Assembly (NCBI GenBank): GCA_031459235.1
Contig: JAVKIY010000104.1
Span: 1 to 5,419, forward strand
Direction: 5' to 3'
From: Fervidifonticultor_A tertius
GTDB lineage: Bacteria; Sysuimicrobiota; Sysuimicrobiia; Sysuimicrobiales; Humicultoraceae
DNA: 5,419 nt
Part shown: piece after piece, positions 1-5,419 of the stretch
How positions within the stretch are numbered: position 1 is the stretch's first letter
How the letters are laid out: every line of letters begins with the position of its first letter
The notes under the pieces: generated by a model
Database searches by the model: none
What the model was told of the DNA's origin: nothing
Seen by the model: only the letters and a program-made list of their open reading frames with translations
Program-made: the position numbers and the translations under genes

Positions 1-12
1 TTGCTCCCCGAA

Positions 13-73
13 TTTCAACGAGATTCGGGACACCCTCCTTCGCGGCCCGCAGGTGAACGCCATGCCGTTGGGT
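13..73 (+). other. attC recombination site A (end of an upstream cassette), degenerate
   Basis: The right core GTTGGGT at 67-73 fits GTTRRRY, and the arm before it (about 40-66) closely resembles the right arm of attC site B: both share CTTCGCGGC, then GCAGGTGAA, then GCC just before GTT. A candidate left core TTTCAAC at 13-19 pairs with the right core through four Watson-Crick pairs and two G-T wobbles. In the same register CACC (31-34) pairs with GGTG (52-55), but the rest of the stem is poor. Either this attC has decayed, or its real left arm lies beyond the window edge. Strand exchange between G67 and T68 would make T68 the first base of cassette 1; the 7/7 complementarity of site B's left core to this junction supports that. 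Confidence 0.62.
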
Positions 74-105
74 GCTCTCACCAGAATCGCAGTTGTCACA
101 TCCTC

Positions 106-111
106 AGGAGG
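106..111 (+). promoter_or_regulatory. Ribosome binding site of the cassette 1 gene
   Basis: A perfect AGGAGG lies five bases before ATG 117. It decides the start codon against the in-frame ATG at 72, which would add 15 unlikely residues ahead of the Rossmann strand and would begin almost on the attC core. No convincing promoter is visible in the short cassette leader, so transcription probably enters from upstream in the array, as is usual for integron cassettes. Confidence 0.8.
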
Positions 112-116
112 ACCAC

Positions 117-1160
117 ATGCAAGTCTTTCTCACGGGTGGTACCGGATTCATCGGACAACCTCTCACCATAGCGTTGATGAGACGAGGCTGGAATGTTACC
201 GTCTTGGTACGCAAGCCCACCAGTCCTCAGGCACAGACACTGAGCAAGATGGGAGTTCGGTTAGCGACGGGCGATGTCACTGATCGCGAATCCATGCGCG
301 CCGCTGTAAACGGCGTAGACCTCGTTGTGCATAATGCCGGACACTATGAGTATGGCGTAGACCAGGCCAGCAAACAACGCATGCACGCCATCAACGTCAC
401 AGGCACAGACAATGTTCTGAGACTCGCATACGAACTCGGCATCCCACGCACGGTCTATATATCCACAACGCAGGCTTTCGGCGAAACTGGACGGCACGAA
501 CGCGATGAAACTTTCACACGTCAAGCGCCATGCCGCACAACCTACGAACAGTCGAAAACCGATGCCCACAAAGTCGCCCACCAGTACGCACAGGGCGGAC
601 TGCCACTCATTATAGTGTGTCCCAACGCTGTGACCGGCCCCAATGATCATTCGCCTTGGGGCTATTTCTTGCGTTTGTACCTCAACCGCATCATGCCGCC
701 GACAGGTTGGTCACCGAACGCAATCCATGGCAATGTGCATGTAAGTGACGTGGCAGAGGGCATTGCCCTTGCAGCTGAGAATGGCCGCATAGACGAGACA
801 TACTTTCTAAGTGGTGAATGCCTTTCTTTTCGCGAACACCTGAATTACTGGAGCAAGAGACCTGGGGCATTCAGACCATTAGTATGGCTGCCGGCCCACT
901 TGGCAGCTTTGTTCTTTGCTCCTTTGGAGCCACTGCAACGGACACTGGGCCTGCCCGCCTTTATCTCACGCGAAACTGTTGTGAGCGGCTCAACGAACTG
1001 GCATTACTCTAGTAACAAAGCGAAGCACGAATTGGGGTGGACGCATCGTTCCGCCGAAGTGATGTGGTTTGAAACGATTGACCGCGAGCTTGAGTTGCTC
1101 CATAAGCGCAAAGGTCAAAGGCTGATACAGCGGTTGAAGCCTCTGGATATAGTTGATTAG
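117..1160 (+). CDS. NAD(P)-dependent extended SDR (epimerase/dehydratase or dihydroflavonol-reductase-like)
   Basis: This 347-residue protein is a cytoplasmic-type oxidoreductase of the extended short-chain dehydrogenase superfamily. Its N-terminus begins directly with a Rossmann strand and the glycine motif GGTGFIG (residues 7-13). Basic residues R32 and K33 after the second strand hint at NADP preference. GDV at 52-54 fits the adenine-contacting position, and HNAG lies at 72-75. The catalytic tyrosine and lysine are Y143 and K147 in YEQSK, with the STT segment at 116-118 supplying the usual Ser/Thr. The C-terminus carries the typical SSNKAKHELGW segment (298-308), so the substrate domain looks complete and the length suits the family. 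The substrate cannot be read from sequence; sugar nucleotides, flavonol-like ketones and steroid-like compounds are all used by relatives. It is the sole gene of cassette 1. Confidence 0.85.
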   Translation: MQVFLTGGTGFIGQPLTIALMRRGWNVTVLVRKPTSPQAQTLSKMGVRLATGDVTDRESMRAAVNGVDLVVHNAGHYEYGVDQASKQRMHAINVTGTDNVLRLAYELGIPRTVYISTTQAFGETGRHERDETFTRQAPCRTTYEQSKTDAHKVAHQYAQGGLPLIIVCPNAVTGPNDHSPWGYFLRLYLNRIMPPTGWSPNAIHGNVHVSDVAEGIALAAENGRIDETYFLSGECLSFREHLNYWSKRPGAFRPLVWLPAHLAALFFAPLEPLQRTLGLPAFISRETVVSGSTNWHYSSNKAKHELGWTHRSAEVMWFETIDRELELLHKRKGQRLIQRLKPLDIVD

Positions 1161-1181
1161 CTGCTTACGAGTGTGTATCGC

Positions 1182-1253
<72 letters not shown>

Positions 1254-1278
1254 GGACGCATACAAACGAGGACGAGAT

Positions 1279-1386
1279 GTGGCTCAGAATCCTGAGATGC
1301 GCGCTTCGGCGGCCCTGGGCTGCAGCGCGGCAGATGCCGTCGAGGTGTTGGTCGTCAATCTCGTCGTCCGGGCGGTGATCCAGTGA
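1279..1386 (+). CDS. Possible 35-residue micro-ORF coupled to the hydrolase
   Basis: An open frame begins at GTG 1279, seven bases after a GAGG sequence (1268-1271). It ends at TGA 1384-1386, which overlaps the hydrolase GTG as GTGA. The predicted peptide has an alanine-rich N-terminal half and a valine-rich C-terminal half (AVEVLVVNLVVRAV near the end), and its third codon positions are mostly G or C, like a real high-GC gene. It may be a leader peptide that helps translation of the hydrolase, or the tail of a truncated gene captured at cassette formation. A competing 33-codon frame starts at ATG 1277 and ends at 1376-1378. I do not recognise the peptide, and it may not be expressed. Confidence 0.35.
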   Translation: MAQNPEMRASAALGCSAADAVEVLVVNLVVRAVIQ

Positions 1387-2189
1387 CCATGGCTGGGACC
1401 GCGGAGCGGTTCGACGTTACCTCCCGCGACGGCACGAAACTGGTCATGTGGGTGCGGGGTGCCGGCCCCGCGCTCGTCCTCGTCCACGGCTCGCTCATGG
1501 ACCATCGCCGCTGGGATCCAGTCGTCGCTGAGTTCGACAGCTCGGTCAGCACCTTCGCAATGGACCGCCGAGGTTTCGGGGCTAGCGGCGACGCCCCAGG
1601 CTACGACATCGAGCGCGAGTTCGACGATGTCGCTGCCGTTGTCGATGCCGTCGCCGCGCGAACCGGTGGGCCCGTCGCTCTGTGGGGGCACTCCTACGGC
1701 GCCAACTGCGCCATGGGCGGTGCCGCCCGCTCGGCGAACGTGGGACGCCTCATTCTCTACGAACCGAGCCTTGGGCTCACCTACCCGCCGGGCACGCTCG
1801 ACGCCATCGAGCAGGCCCTCGCGGGCGGCGACCCCGAGCGGGCCATCGTCCTGCTTTTGACCGACGTGCTCGGCATGAGCGACGCTGAGGTGGCCGCCAT
1901 GAAGGCCAGCCCGCTCTGGGAGGCCCGCCTGGCAACCGCTCCGACCGTCGCCCGAGAAGGCCGCGCCGAGGAGGGCTGGGTGTGGAGGCCGGGCCAGTTC
2001 ACGACGATCACTGCGCCAACGCTGATGCTCGCCGGCACCGAATCCCCGTCTCCGATCGCGCGATGCACGCAGCTCGCCGCCGACGCCATACCGAACGTGC
2101 GCATCCACACACTTGTTGGACATGGCCATCTCGCCCACGTCATCCACCCATCGATGATCGCCACTCTGGTCCAGGAGTTCATCACATGA
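1383..2189 (+). CDS. Alpha/beta-fold hydrolase
   Basis: A 268-residue alpha/beta hydrolase, length typical of the family. The oxyanion-hole HG is at residues 35-36 after the strand ALVLV. DRRGFGAS (61-68) is the usual segment after the next strand. The nucleophile elbow is GHSYG with S104. The acid is probably E220 in LAGTES, and the base is H249 in GHGHLAH. The triad is therefore complete, using Glu where Asp is commoner. There is no signal peptide, so it is cytoplasmic. The start is GTG 1383 (overlapping the micro-ORF stop) or ATG 1389; an in-frame stop at 1293-1295 and the lack of other start codons exclude a longer protein. A weak GGGCGG lies before GTG. The stop overlaps the start of the SnoaL-like gene as ATGA, so the two are co-translated. 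Ester hydrolase or haloperoxidase-like activity is plausible; the substrate is unknown. Confidence 0.85.
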   Translation: MTMAGTAERFDVTSRDGTKLVMWVRGAGPALVLVHGSLMDHRRWDPVVAEFDSSVSTFAMDRRGFGASGDAPGYDIEREFDDVAAVVDAVAARTGGPVALWGHSYGANCAMGGAARSANVGRLILYEPSLGLTYPPGTLDAIEQALAGGDPERAIVLLLTDVLGMSDAEVAAMKASPLWEARLATAPTVAREGRAEEGWVWRPGQFTTITAPTLMLAGTESPSPIARCTQLAADAIPNVRIHTLVGHGHLAHVIHPSMIATLVQEFIT

Positions 2190-2569
2190 CCCCCACCGAG
2201 GTTCTCCGCATCGTCTTCGAGCGTTTCCGAGCCGGCGACCGCGACGGCGCCGTCGCCCTCTTCCACAAAGACGCCACGTTCACCTACGATGGGCCCGGAG
2301 GCCTCCATGGAACATACGTCGGCCACGACGCCATCCAGCGATTCTGGGCAAACCAGGACCGCCTCTCCGGCGGGTTCGTGCCTGAACTCCTCGATCTCGG
2401 CGAGAGCGACCGCCACGCGTTCCTTCTCGTCCGAATCGGCAAGCCGCCCGGCCCGTCGTTCCTGCGCGTGGTCGTATACGAGGTCCATGATGGGCTCATC
2501 ACCGCGGCGCGGGTCTTCGAGGACGATCCGGAGGCGGCGCAGCAGTTCTTCGCATCCAACACGTCATGA
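2186..2569 (+). CDS. NTF2/SnoaL-like domain protein
   Basis: A 127-residue protein of the cone-shaped NTF2-like fold, the size of a single SnoaL domain. It has a first helix (TEVLRIVFERFRAGD), then the characteristic run in which a small-molecule pocket begins (AVALFHKDATFTYDG), then GTYVGHDAIQRFW, and alternating strands ending in the strand-rich VVVYEVHDGLITAARVFED. Family members are isomerases, cyclases, hydratases or binding proteins, and sequence alone does not say which. ATG 2186 is favoured over any upstream in-frame start because AGGAG (2173-2177) lies eight bases before it and the ATGA overlap couples it to the hydrolase. The shared cassette suggests that the two act on the same compound or pathway, which is inference. 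Confidence 0.8.
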   Translation: MTPTEVLRIVFERFRAGDRDGAVALFHKDATFTYDGPGGLHGTYVGHDAIQRFWANQDRLSGGFVPELLDLGESDRHAFLLVRIGKPPGPSFLRVVVYEVHDGLITAARVFEDDPEAAQQFFASNTS

Positions 2570-2579
2570 CCGGACGGCC

Positions 2580-2637
2580 GCCCAACACAGCATCAGCGGC
2601 CGGCGCTCCGCGCCGCCGCTGATGCTGCGCGTTAGAC
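2580..2637 (+). other. attC recombination site C (end of cassette 2)
   Basis: The left core GCCCAAC (2580-2586) and right core GTTAGAC (2631-2637) flank a very strong hairpin. Thirteen perfect pairs join 2588-2600 to 2615-2627. After one unpaired base, C2601, five more pairs join 2602-2606 to 2610-2614, closing on a three-base loop. The lone extra base on the left arm is consistent with an attC extrahelical base. The site is 58 bases long. Lying ten bases after the SnoaL stop, the hairpin may also end transcription weakly, although no T-run follows it. Confidence 0.9.
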
Positions 2638-2646
2638 GGCGTAGAA

Positions 2647-3034
2647 TCACTCGGGCGGCTTCACATGCAGACCGAGCCAGTTGGTCAGATCGCTGCGGTT
2701 GATCCAACCGGCGGCCAGATCGAGCATAAGGCGCTCCTGTTCATCGACAGGGGCATCGATCTCGGCTCCGTTCAGAACCAGGAAGGTTTCCATGGCAGCG
2801 TGTCCGGTGCTTGTTGCCGTCGACAAATGGGTGACCACGAACCAGCGCGAAGCACAGGGCGGCAGCCTTCTCAATCAACGTGGGATACAGGTCGGTGCCG
2901 CCGAAGGTGGCCTTAGGCTGAGCGACAGCGGACTCCAGTGCGGCCAAGTCGCGAATCCCTGGGGCGCCACGGGTAGCTCCGAGGACGAGGCGGTGAAGTT
3001 CAACCACCTCCCCCAGCGTGAGATACCGCGTCAC
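2647..3034 (-). pseudogene. doc: Doc/Fic-family toxin of a type II toxin-antitoxin system, frameshifted in the catalytic motif
   Basis: Doc is a Fic-fold kinase that phosphorylates EF-Tu and stops translation. The first frame, from GTG 3034, gives a typical Doc N-terminus (RYLTLGEVVELH) and the Fic motif HPFVDGNK at residues 68-75. After AAG (2812-2810) one stray base, C opposite 2809, shifts the frame. The second frame resumes with TGHAAMETFLVLNG and runs to TGA at 2647. Adding one Arg codon between them (GNK-R-TGH, the Fic consensus) gives 129 residues, the normal Doc length. The simplest cause is loss of one GC from a GCGC run (AAGCGCACC to AAGCACC). Read without correction, the protein stops at 2741 and lacks the motif arginine and C-terminal helices, so it should be inactive. 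A sequencing error cannot be excluded. The GTG start overlaps the antitoxin stop as GTGA. Confidence 0.85.
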
Positions 3035-3225
3035 GCGAGGCGCCGGTACAGCTCCTCGTTCTTCCGCAGTACTCGATCGGCGGCTGCCTGGAAATCTTCG
3101 TCTCGGGTTGCCAGGAGGTCTGAAAGTGCCGCGCGAGCGAGATCCTCCGGTGCAATGCCGAGAAGTTCCGCCTGATGGCGCAGCCGCTCAGCCTGGGTAG
3201 GTGAAAGGTCGATGGTGAGCCTCAT
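3031..3225 (-). CDS. Antitoxin partner of the Doc toxin (ribbon-helix-helix-like)
   Basis: A 64-residue protein starting MRLTIDLSPTQAERL. One short strand (RLTIDLS), a helix, a turn at about residues 24-28 and a second helix fit a ribbon-helix-helix DNA-binding domain in the first 40 residues or so. The tail (DFQAAADRVLRKNEELYRRLA) is the type of C-terminal segment found in antitoxins next to Doc toxins, where it would bind and block the Fic site. ATG 3225 is preferred to an in-frame start at 3261, because the latter lies inside attC D and adds 12 unrelated residues. No Shine-Dalgarno sequence is obvious before ATG 3225, so the mRNA may be leaderless. The product should dimerise and repress its own promoter. 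The gene is intact although the toxin is broken, which would leave an orphan antitoxin. Confidence 0.78.
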   Translation of the reverse strand: MRLTIDLSPTQAERLRHQAELLGIAPEDLARAALSDLLATRDEDFQAAADRVLRKNEELYRRLA

Positions 3226-3231
3226 GCATCT

Positions 3232-3261
3232 ACTGTACCGTGTGGATACGCCGTCTAACAA
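3232..3261 (-). promoter_or_regulatory. Candidate antitoxin promoter overlapping the attC left core
   Basis: Read on the minus strand, TTGTTA (3261-3256) and TACAGT (3237-3232) each match four of six bases of the sigma-70 consensus boxes and are 18 bases apart. Transcription would start at or just before ATG 3225, consistent with the lack of a ribosome binding site. The -35 box includes part of the attC left core (GTTAG on this strand). The match is weak and unverified. Confidence 0.3.
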
Positions 3262-3310
3262 GCCGCTTCAGCGGACCCGCGCTGCCGGCCGCCGAGCGGC
3301 AGCGTTAGCG
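3253..3310 (+). other. attC recombination site D (last of the array), non-canonical right core
   Basis: The left core GTCTAAC (3253-3259) is canonical. GCCGCT (3262-3267) pairs with AGCGGC (3295-3300). After an unpaired T3268 and an A-C mismatch, GCGG (3271-3274) pairs with CCGC (3289-3292). The right core reads GTTAGCG (3304-3310), in which the last two bases do not fit GTTRRRY; five of seven core bases still pair. An alternative hairpin, CGCTGCCG (3280-3287) with CGGCAGCG (3297-3304), competes with the attC fold. No further attC is visible to the right, so this is the array end. Bases after G3304 belong to the flanking chromosome or to a lost attI or cassette. Confidence 0.82.
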
Positions 3311-3375
3311 TCTAGGCGCCGTCCCAGCTCTCGCGGCCGTCCGCGTCTACGGTCCGCAGCCTTCGTACCGTCGCG

Positions 3376-3396
3376 GGGCGCGTACCGCGCGCGCCC
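3376..3396. terminator. GC-rich hairpin between the array and the SDR gene, possible terminator
   Basis: GGGCGCG (3376-3382) and CGCGCCC (3390-3396) form seven perfect pairs around a seven-base loop, seven bases past the SDR stop codon. The position suits termination of the leftward operon, but no T-run follows on either strand, so an intrinsic terminator is not proven. The rest of 3311-3402 is GC-rich and shows no gene, attC or recognisable repeat. Confidence 0.3.
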
Positions 3397-3402
3397 TCCT
3401 GC

Positions 3403-4194
3403 CTACAGCGGCGGCGTGTACCGCCCGTCCACCGCTGTCCACCCGCCGTCCACGAACAACACCGCCCCCGTCACATAACTCGACGCGTCCGAGGCCAGGA
3501 AGACCACCGGGCCGACCAGTTCGTCCGGCGTCGCCCAGCGGCCCAGGGCCGAGCGCCGCGCGTACGCCTCGTACCAGTCGGCCTGCGCCTTGATCGGCTG
3601 GGTGAGCGGGGTCTCGACCACGCCCGGGGCCACCGCGTTCACCCGCACGCCGAGCGGCGCGAGCTCCGCCGCCAGCGCCCGCGCCATCTGCACGAGCCCG
3701 GCCTTGGTCGCGGCGTAGACGCCCTGGCCAGGCTCCACGACCTGCGAGCGGATGGACGACAGCACGATGATGCTGCCGCGGCCCTGCCGCGCCATCACCT
3801 CGCCGGCCGCCCGCAGCACGCGGAACGACCCCTTCAGGTTGAGGCCGACGACGCGGTCAAACTCGTCGTCGGTGTAGCGGAGCAACGGCTTGCGCACGTT
3901 GATGCTGGGCGTGACGACCAGGATGTCGAGCGCGCGTAGGCGCACGAGCACGGTGTCGATGAGCGCGGTGACGCTAGCAGGGTCGGTGATGTCCACGGGC
4001 ACAGCGTCCGCGGCCTGGCCCGCGCGGACGATCGCGTCGGCCGTGGCGCGCGCGCCGTCGGTGTCCTTGTCGGCGCAGAGCACCACCGCGCCGTGCGCGG
4101 CCAGGCCGCGCGCCGCTGCCGCGCCGATGCCGGACGCCGCGCCCACGACCACCGCCGCCCGGCCGTCCAGCCGGAAGAGCCGCTCGTAGTCCAT
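3403..4194 (-). CDS. Classical SDR family oxidoreductase
   Basis: A 263-residue NAD(P)-dependent dehydrogenase of the classical short-chain type. The cofactor motif GAASGIG is at residues 18-24, and D42 after the second strand suggests NAD preference. D68 (VDIT) contacts adenine. The catalytic set is N119 (NLKGS), S147, Y160 and K164 (YAATK). PGVVETPL (190-197) and the C-terminal VTGAVLFVDGGW are typical. The segment INVRKPLL and general pattern recall gluconate 5-dehydrogenase-like enzymes, so a sugar-acid or other secondary alcohol is possible. The usual NNAG motif is replaced by VTPS at 94-97. ATG 4194 is chosen over GTG 4209 because GGTGAGG (4210-4204) lies nine bases before it. It starts four bases after the M20 stop, indicating one operon. 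Confidence 0.9.
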   Translation of the reverse strand: MDYERLFRLDGRAAVVVGAASGIGAAAARGLAAHGAVVLCADKDTDGARATADAIVRAGQAADAVPVDITDPASVTALIDTVLVRLRALDILVVTPSINVRKPLLRYTDDEFDRVVGLNLKGSFRVLRAAGEVMARQGRGSIIVLSSIRSQVVEPGQGVYAATKAGLVQMARALAAELAPLGVRVNAVAPGVVETPLTQPIKAQADWYEAYARRSALGRWATPDELVGPVVFLASDASSYVTGAVLFVDGGWTAVDGRYTPPL

Positions 4195-4198
4195 GGTC

Positions 4199-5419
4199 TC
4201 AGGCCTCACCGAGGAAGTACACGATGGCCGCGGCGTATAGACGCGCCGCGGCGACGAGCTCGGCGATCTCGACGTGCTCGTCGGCCTGGTGGGGGATCTG
4301 CCGGCTACCCGGGCCGACGGTCACTACCGGCAGGCCGGCCCAGGCGTGCAGGAACGTGCCGTCGGTCGAACCGGGCACCCCGCCATAGGCGGGCTCGCGG
4401 CCCAGCGCCGTGCGTACGGCGCGCTCCAGCGCCTGTACCACCGGCGCGTCGGCGGGCGTCTCGGTCCACGGCCGGTCCTCGACGAGCTCGACCGCGGCGC
4501 TCACCCCGGCATCGGGCGCGGCCGCGCGCGCGGCCGCCGCGCGCAGCGCCTCGACCAGCGCCGCGTGGTCCTGCCCCGGAATGGTCCGCACGTCCACGGT
4601 GACCTGCGCCTCGCCGGCCATGACGTTGAACTGGGGGGTGCCCTGCGCCGGCGCGCGCACCGTGGTCGGCGTGATGTAAGGCCGGCCCAGGAAGCGGTGC
4701 GCGCCGAGCCGCGCCTGCTCGCGGCGCTCCTCGTCGCCCAGCGCCAGGACGAACCGGGCCGCGGAGGGCATCGGGTTGGCGCCGGCATACGGCATGGCGC
4801 CGTGCGCCATCCGCCCGCGGAACATGGCCAGCACGCGCAGCGCGCCCTTCTGGTGCAGGCAGAGCTCGTTCTCCTCGGGCTCGCAGACGATGGCCGCGTC
4901 GAACCCGTGTGCGCCGCCGGCGCGGATCAGGGCCTTGATGCCGAGCATCAGGCCTTCCTCGTCGGCGACCGCGGCCAGGCGCACGCGGCCAGCCAGGTCG
5001 GGGCACGCGCGGCGCGCGGCGTCGATCGCACCCACCGCGGCCGCCAGCCCGCCCTTCATGTCCGCGGCCCCGCGGCCGTAGAGCCGGCCGTCGCGCACGA
5101 CCCCGGCGAACGGCGGGTCGGTCCACGCCGCGGGCTCGCCCTCGGTGACGACGTCGGTGTGCCCCTCGAGGATGAGCCCCCGGCCGGGGCGGCCGGTCTC
5201 CCAGTCGGCGACCACATTCGGCCGGCCGGGCGCCGCCTCTGCGACCGTGACCGCGAGGCCCAGGCCGCGCAGGTGGCCGGCGAGGAACGACGCGACGGCG
5301 GTCTCGTTCGCGCCGGGGACCTCGGGCCGCCAGACGCTGGGGATGCGCACCAAGTCAGCGGCGAGCGCGACCACGGCGTCGGCGTCCACGGCCGCGGCGG
5401 CCGCCGCGGCGCGCGCGTC
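4199..5419 (-). CDS. M20-family metallohydrolase (ArgE/DapE/CPG2-like), probably 5' partial
   Basis: A zinc-dependent amidohydrolase or peptidase that hydrolyses N-acyl amino acids or related amides. Counting from GTG 5389, metal ligands are H77 (GHTDVV, with D79 beside it), the bridging D110 (GRGAADMKGG), E145 after the general base E144 (DEEG), E170 (CEPE) and H367 (IPHQADEHV). H196 in MAHGAMPY is the dimer-domain histidine that completes the active site. The catalytic domain is interrupted by the dimerisation domain at about 185-300, as in ArgE and DapE. From that GTG it is 396 residues, normal for the family, but the frame stays open to the window edge through an alanine-rich stretch, so the true start may be outside. 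The substrate is unresolved; acetylornithine, succinyl-diaminopimelate and N-carbamoyl or N-acyl catabolic substrates are all possible. The SDR gene follows four bases later. Confidence 0.88.
   Translation of the reverse strand, partial: DARAAAAAAAVDADAVVALAADLVRIPSVWRPEVPGANETAVASFLAGHLRGLGLAVTVAEAAPGRPNVVADWETGRPGRGLILEGHTDVVTEGEPAAWTDPPFAGVVRDGRLYGRGAADMKGGLAAAVGAIDAARRACPDLAGRVRLAAVADEEGLMLGIKALIRAGGAHGFDAAIVCEPEENELCLHQKGALRVLAMFRGRMAHGAMPYAGANPMPSAARFVLALGDEERREQARLGAHRFLGRPYITPTTVRAPAQGTPQFNVMAGEAQVTVDVRTIPGQDHAALVEALRAAAARAAAPDAGVSAAVELVEDRPWTETPADAPVVQALERAVRTALGREPAYGGVPGSTDGTFLHAWAGLPVVTVGPGSRQIPHQADEHVEIAELVAAARLYAAAIVYFLGEA

Larger units (their letters stand above)
2632..3304 (+). 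mobile_element. Integron gene cassette 3 (toxin-antitoxin cassette, genes inverted)
   Basis: The cassette starts with TTAGAC at 2632-2637 and ends at G3304. Its attC left core GTCTAAC is the exact reverse complement of the joint GTTAGAC, so the boundary assignment is secure. Both genes run opposite to the cassette polarity, as is common for toxin-antitoxin cassettes, which carry their own promoters and stabilise arrays. At 673 bp it is filled almost entirely by the pair. The toxin frame is broken, so any stabilising effect may have been lost. Confidence 0.85.

Noticed and set aside
7..29. CCCGAAT / ATTCGGG hairpin as a transcription terminator
   Set aside because: The stem is seven pairs around a nine-base loop with no T-run on either strand; it may be chance or part of a branched attC end.
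53..283. A 76-codon plus-strand frame at the left edge as a separate gene
   Set aside because: Most of it overlaps the start of the cassette 1 enzyme in another frame, it has no ribosome binding site, and the codons after 116 give a composition unlike a protein.
1284..2147. A 287-codon open frame on the minus strand opposite the hydrolase
   Set aside because: It is a mirror of the GC-rich plus-strand gene. The plus-strand protein has the full alpha/beta hydrolase motifs, while the minus-strand one has no recognisable domain.
2795..2815. Programmed ribosomal frameshift in the toxin gene
   Set aside because: Joining the frames needs a one-base skip at AAG-C, without a classic slippery run or stimulatory structure that I can see, and the skipped product would still lack the Fic arginine. 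Loss of a GC pair explains it better.
4093..4602. A 169-codon plus-strand frame, and a 273-codon minus-strand frame at 4305-5126
   Set aside because: Both are Arg/Ala/Pro-rich low-complexity translations of the other frames of the M20 and SDR genes, typical shadows in very GC-rich DNA.

Overview
The window joins two regions. Positions 1 to about 3310 are the distal part of an integron gene-cassette array. Positions 3403-5419 are very GC-rich, ordinary-looking chromosomal genes read leftward. The array is recognised from four attC recombination sites (about 13-73, 1182-1253, 2580-2637 and 3253-3310). Each pairs a left core of the type RYYYAAC with a right core GTTRRRY, and the later three enclose a clear imperfect palindrome with unpaired bases on one side. 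The decisive check is cassette circularity: the left core of each attC should be complementary to the first bases of its own cassette. It is 7/7 for cassette 1, 6/7 for cassette 2 and 7/7 for cassette 3.

Layout of the array: cassette 1 (68-1247) carries an extended short-chain dehydrogenase/epimerase-like enzyme behind a perfect AGGAGG ribosome binding site. Cassette 2 (1248-2631) carries a translationally coupled pair, an alpha/beta hydrolase and an NTF2/SnoaL-like protein, possibly preceded by a coupled 35-residue micro-ORF. Cassette 3 (2632-3304) carries, on the opposite strand, a type II toxin-antitoxin pair: a ribbon-helix-helix-like antitoxin followed by a Doc/Fic toxin. The toxin reading frame is broken exactly inside the Fic catalytic motif. 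The attC polarity places the integrase and attI, if present, to the left of the window. The right core of the last attC is degenerate (GTTAGCG), marking the end of the array.

The chromosomal side has two genes on the minus strand, an M20-family metallohydrolase (ArgE/DapE-like, running to the right edge) followed four bases later by a classical SDR oxidoreductase. They look like one small catabolic operon converging on the array.

Organism: no marker gene is present. Sampled 60-base stretches give about 80% GC in the M20 gene, 75% in the hydrolase, 62% in the antitoxin and 50% in the cassette 1 enzyme. This suggests a high-GC environmental bacterium with cassettes from several sources. The style of the M20 and SDR proteins would suit a soil or sediment lineage, but I cannot name one from this sequence.
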